A DNA stretch of 64,000 nt from CS1-C013 sp964347265 (GCA_964347265.1 CAYFXV010000001.1:124001-188000); one strand, 5' to 3'. Shown: positions 15,001 through 22,380, counted from the first letter of the stretch. Made by a program: numbers and translations. The notes: a model not told the origin generated them from the sequence alone.

Positions 15001-18000
15001 ACTGTATATGTTTATGGTTGGAGTGATGTTAGTTATATAGAACCATTAAATGAAACAACCTATGATTCAGGAGATGGTGTTGATATAGCATGTCGTGTTA
15101 TAGATAGTAATACCACGCAACCGATAGCAAATTATGCTGTGTTTATTTATGTAAATGATGAATCTCTAGAAAACTTAACCACTGATTCAAATGGTTGGAT
15201 AAATACAAGTTGGGACACAAGTGGTAAATCAGCAGGATGGTATAACATAACTTGTTCAATAGAAGATAATTCAACTCTGTATTATAATACTTCTGCCTCA
15301 CAAAATGAAACTTGGATAATGTTAGAAAGGCCGCTTAAAATAAATATAATACGTATGGATGGTTCTGCATGTCAACAAGGACTTGTATGTAAATGGATAT
15401 ACAGAAATGATACATTTAGTCCATATAAAGTAAACATAACTGTTCATGTTATGGATGCCAGCATCGGAAGCGCACAAGATGCAAATGTGACATTTTATAA
15501 TTCTACTAACTTTTTAGGAAATTGTACTACAAACTCTACAGGTTGGTGTTATTTAGAGAATTACAATCCTGCCAACAACACAAACCCAGCCATTATTACA
15601 ATTTATATTAATGCAACAAGACCTGAAAATGAAGACTCTGTCACAAATACTAGTTTGTTAAGAGTAAAAGGAATATTAAATGTTACAGTTATATCACCAC
15701 CTGACATAGTACGTTGTGGTGCAAGTGGTTATGATTGTTCAAAATCTGAAGCAATTAATTTAACTGTTGATGTTTTTAGTGAAAACGGAGAAAATGCATC
15801 AACATTAAATCCAACTGTCACTTGGTATAATGAAACCTCGCAAGTAACTTCTGGTGGTGTAAGTATATTATTGCCTCAAACAAAAGTTAAGGAGCAAGAT
15901 ACTGGAAATCATAATTTCATGGCTGTGGCAACTAAAGACAATTATGATGATGGAAGCGCTAATGTTACATTTAACATATCTGGTGTTGTTACTGTTACTT
16001 GGATTTCTCCAACTGTAGAAACTCCTTATCCCTATGATTTCTATCCTACTTGTTATGTAGAAGATGAAGATGCGGGAATAGGAGTTGATGAATATTTAGT
16101 TAATTTCTCTTATAAGTGGGAACCGACACCAGATTTCACATTTAATGGAACCTATTTAACAAACTCAAGTGGTTATGCAAATTATACTTTCACACCAACA
16201 CAAAAAGGAAATATATCATTTAACTGCACAATAGGAGATAATACAAGTAGATATTATTCAAAAAGTCCTACACAATATTTTGACATAGAATACGATATTT
16301 GGGTAAAAGATTTAGATCCACCAGAATTTTATAATGTTTCTATAGTACCTAATGAAAGCATGGAAGCAAATCTTAATTATACTAACATAACTGTTTTTGT
16401 TAATGATAATTATGAAATAAAAACCGTTAAGGTTTATATAGAGTATCCAAATACTACCACTGAAAACTTAACAATGACAAATCTAACTCCAATACAAAGT
16501 GAATTTGGTTATTATAATGCAACTTATAATCTTACATTTACTCCTCCGATAGGAGGTATCTATAACATAACTATTTATGCTATAGACGGAGATACAGAAA
16601 ACAATTATAATTCTACATCAAAATATAACATAAGTGTCTGGGGAGGAATAAATGGTTCTGTTAGTCAATGTGTTAACAATACAAATGATGGTGATTTAAC
16701 AGACTGTGATTCTGACATAACTGCACCATTTATTTCACAAACAAATAGCTTTACATTTGAAGTAAGATCAAACTTCACAAACTTAGGTCCAGCCGGTGCA
16801 TATGAAATTAATTTAACTCATTCAGAAGATCCAGTTGGATCCTTAACATATGATGATCCATACCATGAATGTGGTCTTTTGTATCCAAATGAAACTTGTT
16901 CATGGAACTTTAATGTTACTGTTCCTGCAGCCAAACCTCCTGGATTATATTTAACTCATGTAAATTCAACATGGAAGAATCCTGATAATACATATCAAAC
17001 AGTGTATAATACAACTTATATTAGTGTTGATTCCAACCCAATAATAAACATAACTGAAACTGAATTGATAAAAGATATAGCACACAATCAAACAACATAT
17101 ATTGGAAACATAACTATTGTTTCTGCTGGTAATGATGAAGTAAGAAACATTACTTTATCTTGGTATGGTATTAGCGGAGTAATGGGTTATTATAATTTGG
17201 CACTTAATTGTCCGCTCTGTTCACTTGATATATCACCAAATCAAGAAACCGTTTTATTTGCAGCAGACAACTTTACTTCGCATATAAATATAAGTGTACC
17301 TGCTGGCCAAGAACCTGGAAATTATCTTGCAGACTTAATTGTAATGAGTGAAAATGCTGGAAATGATACTGCATTGTTGAACTTAACAGTACCTTTAAAT
17401 GATTCATGGATCAGAACACCATTATCAGGTACATTCGGTACAATTTTAGCTCCGCTAAACACAAGCAATTTAATAGGATATATAAATGTAACGAACATTG
17501 GAAATATTAAGATTGCTTTTGAAGTAATTAAATCTGGAGATATCTATTCATATACAAAAATAGATAATCAAAACTGGTTTAGTTTTGATTTAGAAAAATT
17601 GGTAACAAGGCCATTAAATCTAACATATTCTATACCAGCTGCTGCTAGTGTTGGTGTTTATGATATTACTATTTATATAAGGAATTTTTCTTTAACTGTA
17701 CCACAACAAACCGTTAATTTTAGCTTAAATGTTACTGATGTACCACCAAATATAACAGATATTCAGATTGTTCCAACATCATTTGAACAAGGTTATGAAA
17801 ATGTAACTATACAAGCTAATGTAACAGACAATTTCGCAGTTGACAAAGTCTGGACCAATATAACTCCACCAAATGGAAGTAGTTTTATATTATTGATGCA
17901 AAACTATACAGGTTTTATATATAACATTACATATGTTTATCCTGTAGCAGGAACTCATGAAATTATAATATGTGCAAATGATAGTGCATCTTTATTAGCA

Positions 18001-21000
18001 TGTACTTCACCAATAAATATTACAAGTTCTGATACAACTCAATTAACAATAAGTACAAATGCTACCCTATTAAATGCTACACAAATAAGAATTGATTCTG
18101 GACAAGGTTTTGCAATTAACTTTTCCGTAAATAACATTGGAGCTTCAAGAGCAAATAATACTAATGTATCTATTTCATATCCAAGTAATATAACTGTATC
18201 TTATGACTATTTCGATTTTGGAGAAGTCCTGAAAAATACTTCAGAATATAATATAACAACAATAACTGTAGAGAATGCCACCGCACCTGGAATCTATGTA
18301 GTCAATCTTACTGTTAGTTGGACCAACCTTAATAACACATTTAATTCAAGTCTATTTAACATAACCATAAATGTTACACCAAATGCTGAAATCGATATTT
18401 TAGAAAATGTTATAAATAAAATAATTGAAGAAGGTGATTCAGACAATGCTACACTCACATTAAGATCTATTGGTAATGATAATGTTACAAATGTTAATAT
18501 AAGCTGTTCTTCAGGAGAAATTTGTGATCCAGTTAATAACTTTATAATTGACATTGAGCCTTGGAACATATCCTTAATGCCAATAGGTAACATAACTTAT
18601 GTTAATATAACATTCGGTGTACCTTCAGGTTATCCAACTGGAGATCATAGTGGATACATAAGAGTTGATTGGAATGATAGCACATCTACACAAAACTTCT
18701 CAGAAGAAATTCCTGTTAACATCCTAGTACCAGCAAATGTTTCATGGATACATAATCCAAAAACGATAGAGAAAAGAGTTTATGATAATGAAACAGGAAG
18801 TTATGGACAAATAAATATAACGAATACTGGGAATGCTAATGCTACACTAAACTTAACAATCAACGGAACCGTAGCTGAATGGTTGACATTAAGCAAATAC
18901 AATATAACATTACTTTATGGTGAAATACAAACAATTTATGTTAATTACTCGTCTCCAAATATAACTTACAACACGAATTACACTGGTTATATAACTAGCA
19001 ATATCACTGGAAGTTTAAGAGAAAATGCAACTACAAAAGAAGTGTCAACATTTGTAAGCTTATTTGTAAGTCCTTATGGCGTAAACATAACTTATCCAAC
19101 ACAAAACAATCCTATCTTAGATGTTAATCCAGCAGATACTGTACAAGCAAAGGTTAACATAACTGAAAATGGAACCATAGTGTCTTCTGCTGCAATGTTT
19201 GAAGTTACATTATTCAATGAAACGATGTCGAGTTCAGCAAATATTACTAGTTATCCTTTCAATGCTTCAGAAGGTTTTTGGTTAGTCAATTTCACAGCTC
19301 CGAATATTAGCATAGGAAGAATTTATAATTTAAATATTAGTGCAAACCATACTGGAGTTTATAATAATACAAGATATGATATTGAGTATGACTCTATAGT
19401 TTATAATGATACTACAGCACCTATTATAGATGTTATTTTTCCTGTAAGAACGCCTGCAAATCAAACTGTAAATATAAAAATAAATATAACTGAATATGGT
19501 GGTTTAAAAAATATAACTGCAAACATTACTCATCCTGACAATTCATCTGAAATTGTTAACTTAACTTTCTTATCAAGAGTTTCTAATGCTTATACATATG
19601 AAAATAACTTTTCTAATACATCTCAAATAGGTATTTATGTTTTAAATACAACAGCATGTGACATTTCAGACAATTGTAATTCAACATCTTCCTCTTTTGA
19701 AATTTATCCAACTGCATACTTTAGTGGTCATGCAGTAGATGTAGAATCAGTAGGTGAAGAACCTATATACATTAATTTCACATTTTATGATTCTAACACA
19801 ACTACTATAAGGTTTAATTTTGGTACAAACTTAACTGACGGCTATTATAATGAAACTATTGATGTTAAATCATATGATTTGAAAGTGAAAACTGTAAATC
19901 AAAGCTTCAGACATACTATTGAATTTAATACTATTAGCATTAGCAGTAATTATTATAATCCTATAATACTTGGTAATATTCCAAGTGCTAGAACTACTAT
20001 AAGTGCATTCAAAGGTCTTTACATTTATAGTAATTTGTCATCTTCTGATATGAAAATTATAATGGACTTTTCAGAATGTTTGAGTAATGGTTGTGGTCCC
20101 CCTATTTATGATCCTCAACACTTAGCAATATACAAATACGATAGTAGCTGGACACCTAAAGTCACTTCTTCACAAAATACTTTATGGACTAGAATAAATA
20201 ATGAAAATGGTGATAATGCAGATAATTCTGTTAATTTAACTACTCTTTCTGTTAGTGCAACTGTTTCATCACTAAATGGAGCTTACATATTAGCTGAATT
20301 CATTTGTGGCGATGAAGAATGTGAAAACAGCTTTGGAGAAAGTACGAACAATTGTCCTATAGATTGTCCTAGCTTACCACCAACACCACCTACAGAACCA
20401 ACAGAACCAACACCTGGAGGAGGTGGAGGAGGTGCTGGTATGGGTACTGGAATAGCAGGTGTAGCAGGTGCTGGAGGTGCAGCTGCAGCAATAACCCCTG
20501 CTCAACCGCTTCCTGTACCATTAGAAATAAAATCAACTTTATTAGAGACTACATTAGCTCCAGGTGAAGAAAAAATATTTTCAGTAGATATAACAAACAA
20601 TTTAGACAGTGGTGCCACAGCAACACTTTTTGTTGAAGGACCTGTATTTGCTTTGTTGACTGTTCAAAAACCATCAATGTCAATAAAAGCAAAATCAACA
20701 GAAGTTAGTGAAATAAGAGCAGCAGCACCAGTAGCTGCTGTACCTGGGATTTATACAGGTGATTTAGTTATTAAATCTGGCAGTATTGTGCATAGAATTC
20801 CTGTAACTATAACAGTAGAACCTGTTGTGGAACCATTGTTGGATGTACAAGTAAAAGCCTTATCTAAGGAAATTAATCCTGGCGCAAATGTCAGCTTTGA
20901 AATATCTTTAGTAAATATGGGTGAAACAGCAGAAGTAGAAGACATAACTGTTACATACTCTGTTAAACCAGTAGCGAATCAAACAAATATAATATCTACT

Positions 21001-22380
21001 AGTTCAGAAACTTTAGCAGTTGAGGATAAAGTCACATACAGAAGAACAATTGAAATTCCAGCAGACACTCCTGAAGAGAAATACATTATTGAAGCTAATG
21101 CAAGTTATTGGTATGGTACAAAGTTTGCTGTATCTGCTGATAATTTTGATGTAACCACATTGCCTTGGCCTTTGCTGTTATTAAAAGCAGCATTCATGAA
21201 TTGGATAACTTATGTTATTTTACTTGGAGGGGTTCCTGCACTAATAATTGGTATAAGATGGTATTCTGCTTATAGAGCATCTAAAGCAGCTAAAGCAAGA
21301 TATATAGCACCTCTTGACTTTAAAACATTGCCACAAAAAAGTCCAGATTCATTATTAGTTGGTAAAATTGCTGAAACTGATGTAAAAGCTTATATGAGTA
21401 TTCCTCAACTCTTGATGCACTCAATAGCTGCAGGTGGAACTGGATCTGGAAAGACAGTATCTGCTATGGTAGCTTCAGAAGAGTTACTAAAGAGAAAAGT
21501 TCCAATAATTGTTTTCGATCCAACAGCACAATGGACAGGTTTCATGAAACCATGCAGCCTAAAACCAATGCTTAAATTATATTCAAGATTTGGATTAAAG
21601 CCAACTGACGCAACAAGGTTTAAGACAACTGTTATATTAGTTGAAAACCCAAATATGCCAATTAACATAAAAGATTACATGAAACCTGGAGAAATGACTG
21701 TCTTTGTAATGAACAGATTGAAAGGAGAAGATTTGGATAGATTTGTTAGAAGAAGTATACAAGCAATATTTGACATGAGACCAACAGAATCCAAGCAAAT
21801 AAAATTACTTGTAGTCTATGACGAAGTTCACAGATTATTACCAAAATATGGAGGAAAGAAAGGATATATTGCAATAGAAAGAGCATGTAGAGAATTCAGA
21901 AAGTGGGGAATTGGATTATTCTTAATATCTCAGGTTTTGTTAGACTTCAAAGGAGCAATAAGAGCTAATATAGCAAACGAGATACAATTAAGAACAAAAT
22001 ATGAAGGAGACATAGGAAGAGTAAAATCAAAATATGGTTCTGATTATGCATCAAAAGTAACAAGACTTACCATTGGTACAGGTTTATTCCAGAATCCAGA
22101 ATTTAATCACGGAAGACCTTGGTTCTTAATGTTTAGACCTTTGTTGCATTCACCGTTTGCTTTAACTGACAAAGAGATTGATACGTATATGAAATTAGAT
22201 AAGAAAGTAAAAGAGATTGAAGACAAAATTAAGAAACTAAAAGCAAAGAAAGTTGATACTTACGACATAGAAGTTGAACTAAACATTGCTAGAGATAAAG
22301 TTAAAACTGCTGCTTTCAGAATGGCTAAAACTTATTTAGAATCAATTGAGAAAAGACTCGAAAAAATGGGAGTTAAATGA
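1..22380 (+). CDS. Giant modular surface glycoprotein fused to a cytosolic HerA/VirB4-like ATPase (5' end outside window)
   Basis: The frame is open from base 1 and matches the repeat pattern there, so the GTG at 79 is internal and the gene is 5'-partial; at least 7,459 residues are encoded. About 14 modules of 330-370 residues are marked by a G-W-G landmark near 658, 1654, 2671, 3661, 4717, 5746, 6781, 7891, 8902, 9970, 11077, 12070, 13066 and 14101. Each module has FWVT, FNPxC, QxW...CY and GNVxDDC signatures and many N-x-S/T sequons. Other Ig/NEW3-like domains follow (about 14.7-21.1 kb), with a Cys motif at 20305-20370 (CGDEEC...NCPIDC) and a Pro/Gly linker. One membrane helix lies near 21166-21270. 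The cytosolic part has Walker A GGTGSGKT (21433-21456), Walker B LLVVYDE (21805-21825), an ISQ sensor-like segment and a coiled C-terminus. Inference: an N-out, C-in motor or anchor joining a huge ectodomain to a DNA- or protein-pumping type ATPase. The role is unknown; the domain architecture is clear. Confidence 0.93.
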   Translation, partial: NRSGTQNITFFIQINDTIKNVLVTSNVTKGRFWVTYDELNWDDGSDNRTSNASSYINYTFNPTCTPTRYNASGSQKWKAGVLNDSCYADNNSTNYSLTIKGDLVNSIIEPNGDVVSDPNNVTIIGNVTSDCSDDFVTDANVTFRISHESFTYFAEPDPANNNGTYYNATRNVTVTEGGNYSVIMNSSRSIYNPDNDTTSNAFHHQINPELTNDYVTPSSKAWGTTFYFYVNVTDDDDNVTVYLWTRCTGGNTTANDCYAGSEFKLNDTQTCFDCVNNQTQFSVTTVSNSIGNYEWFFNSSDSNGGINNTSIKTFNITKRPIYFVHQQGNESNVSRIGSNTTILQVKVYRVGVNGGADDELDGLPVRFWITLNGTDWSSTIRQNTSGQTGAGLVEHYFNPTCPTPEFFKTGQQKWNTTFAGNAIYFSNTSENFNLNINSTFIGIINVPNGDTFATGSNIFTSGNLTDECEIIIGATVTYGVEGEPTVTCSGTDHSNGTYTCTLPTSGLLTGWYNETMNASKAYYENLYHIDENNFEMRGGPTLFSEQINPATEGWGYNFTINVTAEDTDPSDYINISLWKSVGGGEWIEIATQDCDPGVCITPQPFFFYPEFNCTDYLNGPNINFKFNATDSYGLTDETSNFSATFQKDNVTFTIVQGQGINIGRENETNNFIIIVNDSDRNNNPVNASQESDNSINGTFWFGTVSGSATFDEGHNVSIEDASGQMNYTFDPNCSYEVGNEYWYAEIIDNQCYDDESMDTTSQTYNLFGQLKVNLYTPSEFSQWNVTDFINFRWNVSSDCYAQEGNISGLSNTFELNNFDNTSSCTDITEPFAGNYNCTWNSTSQPEGNWTVNITAINNTHWWNNFTSYADWFFLNNRNATGSNPTVNPPNGGWGGFYRYNITVNDSENDTVTCRLYTNTNGTWVYKGSDTISTPENCSIVVNDFSCGDQGSGEFYFMINDTYNVVNTSQTLGITDGPNLGTDEVTVTFIQEGGAPDFYVNRSGNQYTTMVLLVNDTIKSEQPNNTNVTFWVTTNETDYDSGNVVTTNSSGYAIYKFNPNCTGPFYDDGNQTWIGGTTDGCYNDTNTTTNFSLKIFGDLINTVIEPTGGFTVLRGNNTTIKVNVTDDCNASVNISTINITSIQDTNEYECSPILQYFDVSPTGFYNCTFNTSDPVLMPARYYKIKVNTTLENHTYEEVNETNAFFIETEPVLSSETVMLPETGWGSTNTFTVNFTDEDLDANSEVTVWFRKCTDETCTAYSPDWTSANSISNNSVSGIGINVSFNKTWGCGDIGYWQYKFNASDSRGYTNETSIHSFNLTKDDVSIEYFWGNNSVVNRSISENQVLSVRVKDLNKNVYVGVPIVSASGKFWVTNDTLNNFLEVFSDVSSDNSYLNRTWSPNCTFAIGPQKWKVNISNDGCYQDNTSDEFKINITTYPLVVNILQPTDNTTFLKGIDNILVKGNVTDDCSATLGKGIVNATVIFTAEKIDDGFSSSTPALCTVYNESDGEYNCTILNTTHEQVDWNYGIYNITMNATKNYYNNSITKTEEDAFVLASEPELKTITVSSTQGGSTGGWGEIWTYSIQLRDNDTNTVNVSLWAYNLSGTDVWELLNSTTCPGTLCPNPTSSFQTITFTGHNYSCSNLEGLYSRGITYKFNASDNLNYTNQSSNDTFTLERDNSFTLYISGGGTSVDREGDATTRLILQVQDEDRGYVIVEGGVSAKIFVTYNQTQWDSGADLTTNSSPNGGYVNYDFNATCSYETGLQWWRGGPYDDSCYKPSNNTPNRSVYVWGQLKNNLELPNYGSIYYTGDPITARYNTTSDCAGESLIANATPASIEFSLSGSTWFNCTSFNNEYDGWYNCTWTDTIQTHGQWDIRLNSSKSPDYYNSNSTIYTDWFNLTDSPPSYNNQNVSPSSGGWGTSFNFSINVSDIDANDINCTLFTYTNGAWTNRGTTTVSPSYPKLCSIIVDNFTCSDINTSSLNWFKWELEDVININNTTNTTGPNITKDSIQIIHLSGDGQPVNRTYGSLTIKVFVNDTTKNQGVGSGSDPTATVYFNITTNGTNYITEDSDTTSSGNASIDFAPTCSNYSIGLQDWFAYVLGDSCYIDQNSSTFNLTVLGSLTPLITLPTGDKYLRGENDTIIRGNVTDDCSQAFNTSIVNFTAIHQDSSTENLCSPTNNENDGWYNCTVNNTTHATWTAGAYRIKFNVTANNYNYNESIDNCAPGTNDENGGWCTNNYKGFWLETKPNLTAPSVSPSGDGGWGETWTFTVNSTDEDYDNLRVRLWIRKCDDDLCGSPGAWQLTGSNTSVSGINTTVTFTKSNFDEDAIDSGGKWQYKFNVTDYVSAIPNYDGWDNNETLIYNFTLQPDDINITYFWGNNSVVNRSIAPSQSNVTLSVRVYDTDRNALLSAGAGGTGKFYVTTDPYDTNSFIVDKSGISVTGNGFINETFPNTLYPSSSEPCNYSIGPLRWRAEYSGSAYEATNSSDFFVNLTTYPLQVNLYNPDNDTFRRNVDPIPYIGNVTDDCTDVLGTGVSNVTTVTFQGYYGTNYPSWALCQDGSVTDNNNGTYNCSVTSSAVAAFNRYNLTFNATKEYYNDSNTTEIIDSFWIVTNPRLDGEGVTTDDQGSVHPYSWGAVWTFSVTVTNPDVSQYTFDDMNLSLWLNLTGDWELANSTIADADDSDYATGKQVSFIQYFDCGDVGSKQYKFNITSFWNYNNTTAANGFSIDKDDVTAVFGSDPDNINRESGSELFVFRIRDDDNSSSYVTNSSTNVTIYFAYEENLNEYNISYTVNPNSTGYLNYSLDPDCNYSTGIHYWKGGIEEDGCYYGDNISAATYNITGQLKNNLTLPVYNSNYNVTDQIPVNFSTLSDCSNDRTDENPVINASDFSIEMSLDGSSWSECSSDNSYLGWYNCTWNSTDKSEGQWDVRVNSSKDGWFYSNSSIYTDWFNLLNWNVTNTSVPAVSPTEDGWTRTYNYTVNVSDQEGDTINCSLFISKDDQATWTYNGSYIVSGTPGIVTTGTCFIEINDFTCANMGTDNWFKWRIENGEPQNAWNTSAIQGPNLTESNVTVILIEGDDYVFNRSYGGNQVRRLGVNVYDDDNNSFNPNIYVSFWITNDTSSYRLETNNTTDSSGNASYYFDPNCTHSVGMQYWVAGVTDNCYEDMNATSTNFTLNVTGDLKFNITSPVNDTYQGTKYIRGVDNITFRGNISDECGADITSAVINFTAIQSGEEHMCSSVNNEGDGFYNCTVDGSDTSSWSPSNYQSSISYSVKFNATASFYNYNETIDTCSPATSGSGCTDSKRGFLLETTPNLTDPGVSPSGDGGWGETWTFTVNSTDEDYDNLRVRLWIRKCDDDLCGSPGAWQLTGSNTSVSGINTTVTFTKSNFDEDAIDSGGKWQYKFNVTDYVSAIPNYDGWDNNETLIYNFTLQPDDINITYFWGNNSVVNRSIAPSQSNVTLSVRVYDTDRNALLSAGAGGTGKFYVTTDPYDTNSFIVDKSGVSVTGNGFINETFPNSGVCNYSIGPLRWRAEYSGTAYNDTNSSDFYDDFFVNLTTYPLQVNLYNPDNDTFRRNVDPIPYIGNVTDDCTDVLGTGVSNVTTVTFQGYYGTNYPSWALCQDGSVTDNNNGTYNCSVTSSAVAAFNRYNLTFNATKEYYNDSNTTEIIDSFWIVTNPRLDGEGVTTDDQGSLNPYSWGATWTFSVTVTNPDVTGYSFDDMNLSLWLNLTGDWELANSTTCDADDSDYASGKSVSFIQDFDCGDVGSKEYKFNITSFWNYNNTTSANGFSILKDDVTIISDSDPANINRESGSGLFVFRIRDDDNASSYVTNSSTNAAIYFSYENVSEHNISYTVNPNSTGYLNYSLDPDCNYSTGIHYWKGGTTTDDCYYAVNLSSDPTFNVTGQLKNSIIQPSEDSEFAMGTLVNITSNISSDCQENVSSATVTHEASLYGSGTWEWANISAIENEEFGKYNSTWNTTFNQGGNWSFKINASKLNYYSNSTIFTNWTYLNNTAPTAENASVSPETDGWGSNYSFSISVDDMQYDNVTCKLFTYTAGSWSYRGNDTVYLGVGNCTVNVTDFTCSDINTTSLNWFKWEIDDATNVFNTSNVSAPSITKDNVTIYYEYGNNSTANRNMSQTDLLIVRIFDNNSQKYVGSQIPNATGRIFVTTNGNDFDSGTQNTTNSSGYLNIYFDATGDFSVGLQNWTGGTYGDSCYYDANLTQNYTLIVKGDLANSISSWISPGGKGESVVKPDNVSFQMLVKDDEDLGITGASLNVTFINSLYGNNFTCDTIMEISNGYYNCTINTTLMSAGWYNITIDSNKTYYNDGYYFDSDVFYVETIPALITPIILSHNGSDIGGWGETWTAITNVTDEDQDNVTLKVQVKKYTDPDTPANWLDENQSSYFDNPDLRGPVNQTINLTFQDLDFMDDQVVWQVRFMVNDTDGYGSISSYTNFTIDKDDILIELLYGDNEEVWRNGTETLSLILNVTDLDQNLPADQVNMTFYITTNSSDPESFDGGATYQTNTSGISEYPFQPDCLYSTGEQTWYGKNNPDPYYKYNFTQNYSLNIKSYIALEVNYPTGQSFLIGAQIPFIGRVFDECFNISNAEVNFYDRRPGATERFYTCYGTTDWGNGTYNCTWDSSNKPPGWHGVKIEARKEYHGNYPNYNQTIRYIDGYETHHLSTQPSISLGWSSYPSVDPKVDGWGKLRTFQAKITDLDGSLNNISLWKSFDNNTWYLINSTNMSPQGVDVQVRYNLSGVLTDPFKNRFSCDDLSNSTGGIVYFKFNTTDIFGYGDESEIDNFTVQVDNVTLTLDPLSNTTTRRIADNKAYLRFTIRDDDYGNYYPDNVNGSVWITLNGTNYSYNITNSSYSGNLTVYYNSTCNSDVGIQYWKGGTIDSCYEMKNTTNETLTVYGQLNVSLISPPNESVINRDKNVSLNSSVEDECSQSIFDATVNWYNSSSYSLGNDYNVTWHIPVEYKLGNETIITNATRTYYDYDSNNTTVYVYGWSDVSYIEPLNETTYDSGDGVDIACRVIDSNTTQPIANYAVFIYVNDESLENLTTDSNGWINTSWDTSGKSAGWYNITCSIEDNSTLYYNTSASQNETWIMLERPLKINIIRMDGSACQQGLVCKWIYRNDTFSPYKVNITVHVMDASIGSAQDANVTFYNSTNFLGNCTTNSTGWCYLENYNPANNTNPAIITIYINATRPENEDSVTNTSLLRVKGILNVTVISPPDIVRCGASGYDCSKSEAINLTVDVFSENGENASTLNPTVTWYNETSQVTSGGVSILLPQTKVKEQDTGNHNFMAVATKDNYDDGSANVTFNISGVVTVTWISPTVETPYPYDFYPTCYVEDEDAGIGVDEYLVNFSYKWEPTPDFTFNGTYLTNSSGYANYTFTPTQKGNISFNCTIGDNTSRYYSKSPTQYFDIEYDIWVKDLDPPEFYNVSIVPNESMEANLNYTNITVFVNDNYEIKTVKVYIEYPNTTTENLTMTNLTPIQSEFGYYNATYNLTFTPPIGGIYNITIYAIDGDTENNYNSTSKYNISVWGGINGSVSQCVNNTNDGDLTDCDSDITAPFISQTNSFTFEVRSNFTNLGPAGAYEINLTHSEDPVGSLTYDDPYHECGLLYPNETCSWNFNVTVPAAKPPGLYLTHVNSTWKNPDNTYQTVYNTTYISVDSNPIINITETELIKDIAHNQTTYIGNITIVSAGNDEVRNITLSWYGISGVMGYYNLALNCPLCSLDISPNQETVLFAADNFTSHINISVPAGQEPGNYLADLIVMSENAGNDTALLNLTVPLNDSWIRTPLSGTFGTILAPLNTSNLIGYINVTNIGNIKIAFEVIKSGDIYSYTKIDNQNWFSFDLEKLVTRPLNLTYSIPAAASVGVYDITIYIRNFSLTVPQQTVNFSLNVTDVPPNITDIQIVPTSFEQGYENVTIQANVTDNFAVDKVWTNITPPNGSSFILLMQNYTGFIYNITYVYPVAGTHEIIICANDSASLLACTSPINITSSDTTQLTISTNATLLNATQIRIDSGQGFAINFSVNNIGASRANNTNVSISYPSNITVSYDYFDFGEVLKNTSEYNITTITVENATAPGIYVVNLTVSWTNLNNTFNSSLFNITINVTPNAEIDILENVINKIIEEGDSDNATLTLRSIGNDNVTNVNISCSSGEICDPVNNFIIDIEPWNISLMPIGNITYVNITFGVPSGYPTGDHSGYIRVDWNDSTSTQNFSEEIPVNILVPANVSWIHNPKTIEKRVYDNETGSYGQINITNTGNANATLNLTINGTVAEWLTLSKYNITLLYGEIQTIYVNYSSPNITYNTNYTGYITSNITGSLRENATTKEVSTFVSLFVSPYGVNITYPTQNNPILDVNPADTVQAKVNITENGTIVSSAAMFEVTLFNETMSSSANITSYPFNASEGFWLVNFTAPNISIGRIYNLNISANHTGVYNNTRYDIEYDSIVYNDTTAPIIDVIFPVRTPANQTVNIKINITEYGGLKNITANITHPDNSSEIVNLTFLSRVSNAYTYENNFSNTSQIGIYVLNTTACDISDNCNSTSSSFEIYPTAYFSGHAVDVESVGEEPIYINFTFYDSNTTTIRFNFGTNLTDGYYNETIDVKSYDLKVKTVNQSFRHTIEFNTISISSNYYNPIILGNIPSARTTISAFKGLYIYSNLSSSDMKIIMDFSECLSNGCGPPIYDPQHLAIYKYDSSWTPKVTSSQNTLWTRINNENGDNADNSVNLTTLSVSATVSSLNGAYILAEFICGDEECENSFGESTNNCPIDCPSLPPTPPTEPTEPTPGGGGGGAGMGTGIAGVAGAGGAAAAITPAQPLPVPLEIKSTLLETTLAPGEEKIFSVDITNNLDSGATATLFVEGPVFALLTVQKPSMSIKAKSTEVSEIRAAAPVAAVPGIYTGDLVIKSGSIVHRIPVTITVEPVVEPLLDVQVKALSKEINPGANVSFEISLVNMGETAEVEDITVTYSVKPVANQTNIISTSSETLAVEDKVTYRRTIEIPADTPEEKYIIEANASYWYGTKFAVSADNFDVTTLPWPLLLLKAAFMNWITYVILLGGVPALIIGIRWYSAYRASKAAKARYIAPLDFKTLPQKSPDSLLVGKIAETDVKAYMSIPQLLMHSIAAGGTGSGKTVSAMVASEELLKRKVPIIVFDPTAQWTGFMKPCSLKPMLKLYSRFGLKPTDATRFKTTVILVENPNMPINIKDYMKPGEMTVFVMNRLKGEDLDRFVRRSIQAIFDMRPTESKQIKLLVVYDEVHRLLPKYGGKKGYIAIERACREFRKWGIGLFLISQVLLDFKGAIRANIANEIQLRTKYEGDIGRVKSKYGSDYASKVTRLTIGTGLFQNPEFNHGRPWFLMFRPLLHSPFALTDKEIDTYMKLDKKVKEIEDKIKKLKAKKVDTYDIEVELNIARDKVKTAAFRMAKTYLESIEKRLEKMGVK
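6762..7286 (+). repeat. Exact intragenic repeat, copy A1 (module 7)
   Basis: This 525-bp stretch reads the same as 9951-10475, offset 3189, and spans the GWG landmark of module 7. Together with 7458-7880 and 8356-8435 it shows that modules 7-9 and 10-12 are a duplicated three-module block. Confidence 0.9.
7458..7880 (+). repeat. Exact intragenic repeat, copy A2 (module 7/8)
   Basis: This 423-bp stretch reads the same as 10641-11063, offset 3183. The 6-bp change in offset relative to the preceding repeat comes from small in-frame indels in the diverged segment between them. Confidence 0.9.
8356..8435 (+). repeat. Exact intragenic repeat, copy A3 (module 8/9)
   Basis: An 80-bp stretch identical to 11536-11615, offset 3180. 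It is the last long exact match between the two three-module blocks before they diverge. Confidence 0.8.
9951..10475 (+). repeat. Exact intragenic repeat, copy B1 (module 10)
   Basis: Second copy of 6762-7286. Upstream of 9951 the copies diverge at once at the nucleotide level while still encoding similar residues, which gives a sharp identity boundary typical of gene conversion or recent unequal recombination. Confidence 0.9.
10641..11063 (+). repeat. Exact intragenic repeat, copy B2 (module 10/11)
   Basis: Second copy of 7458-7880. Identity stops abruptly at the codons just before the S-W-G landmark of module 11. Confidence 0.9.
11536..11615 (+). repeat. Exact intragenic repeat, copy B3 (module 11/12)
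   Basis: Second copy of 8356-8435 (80 bp) in the same frame, within the segment coding for the N-Y-S-T-G-I-H-Y-W motif. Confidence 0.8.
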
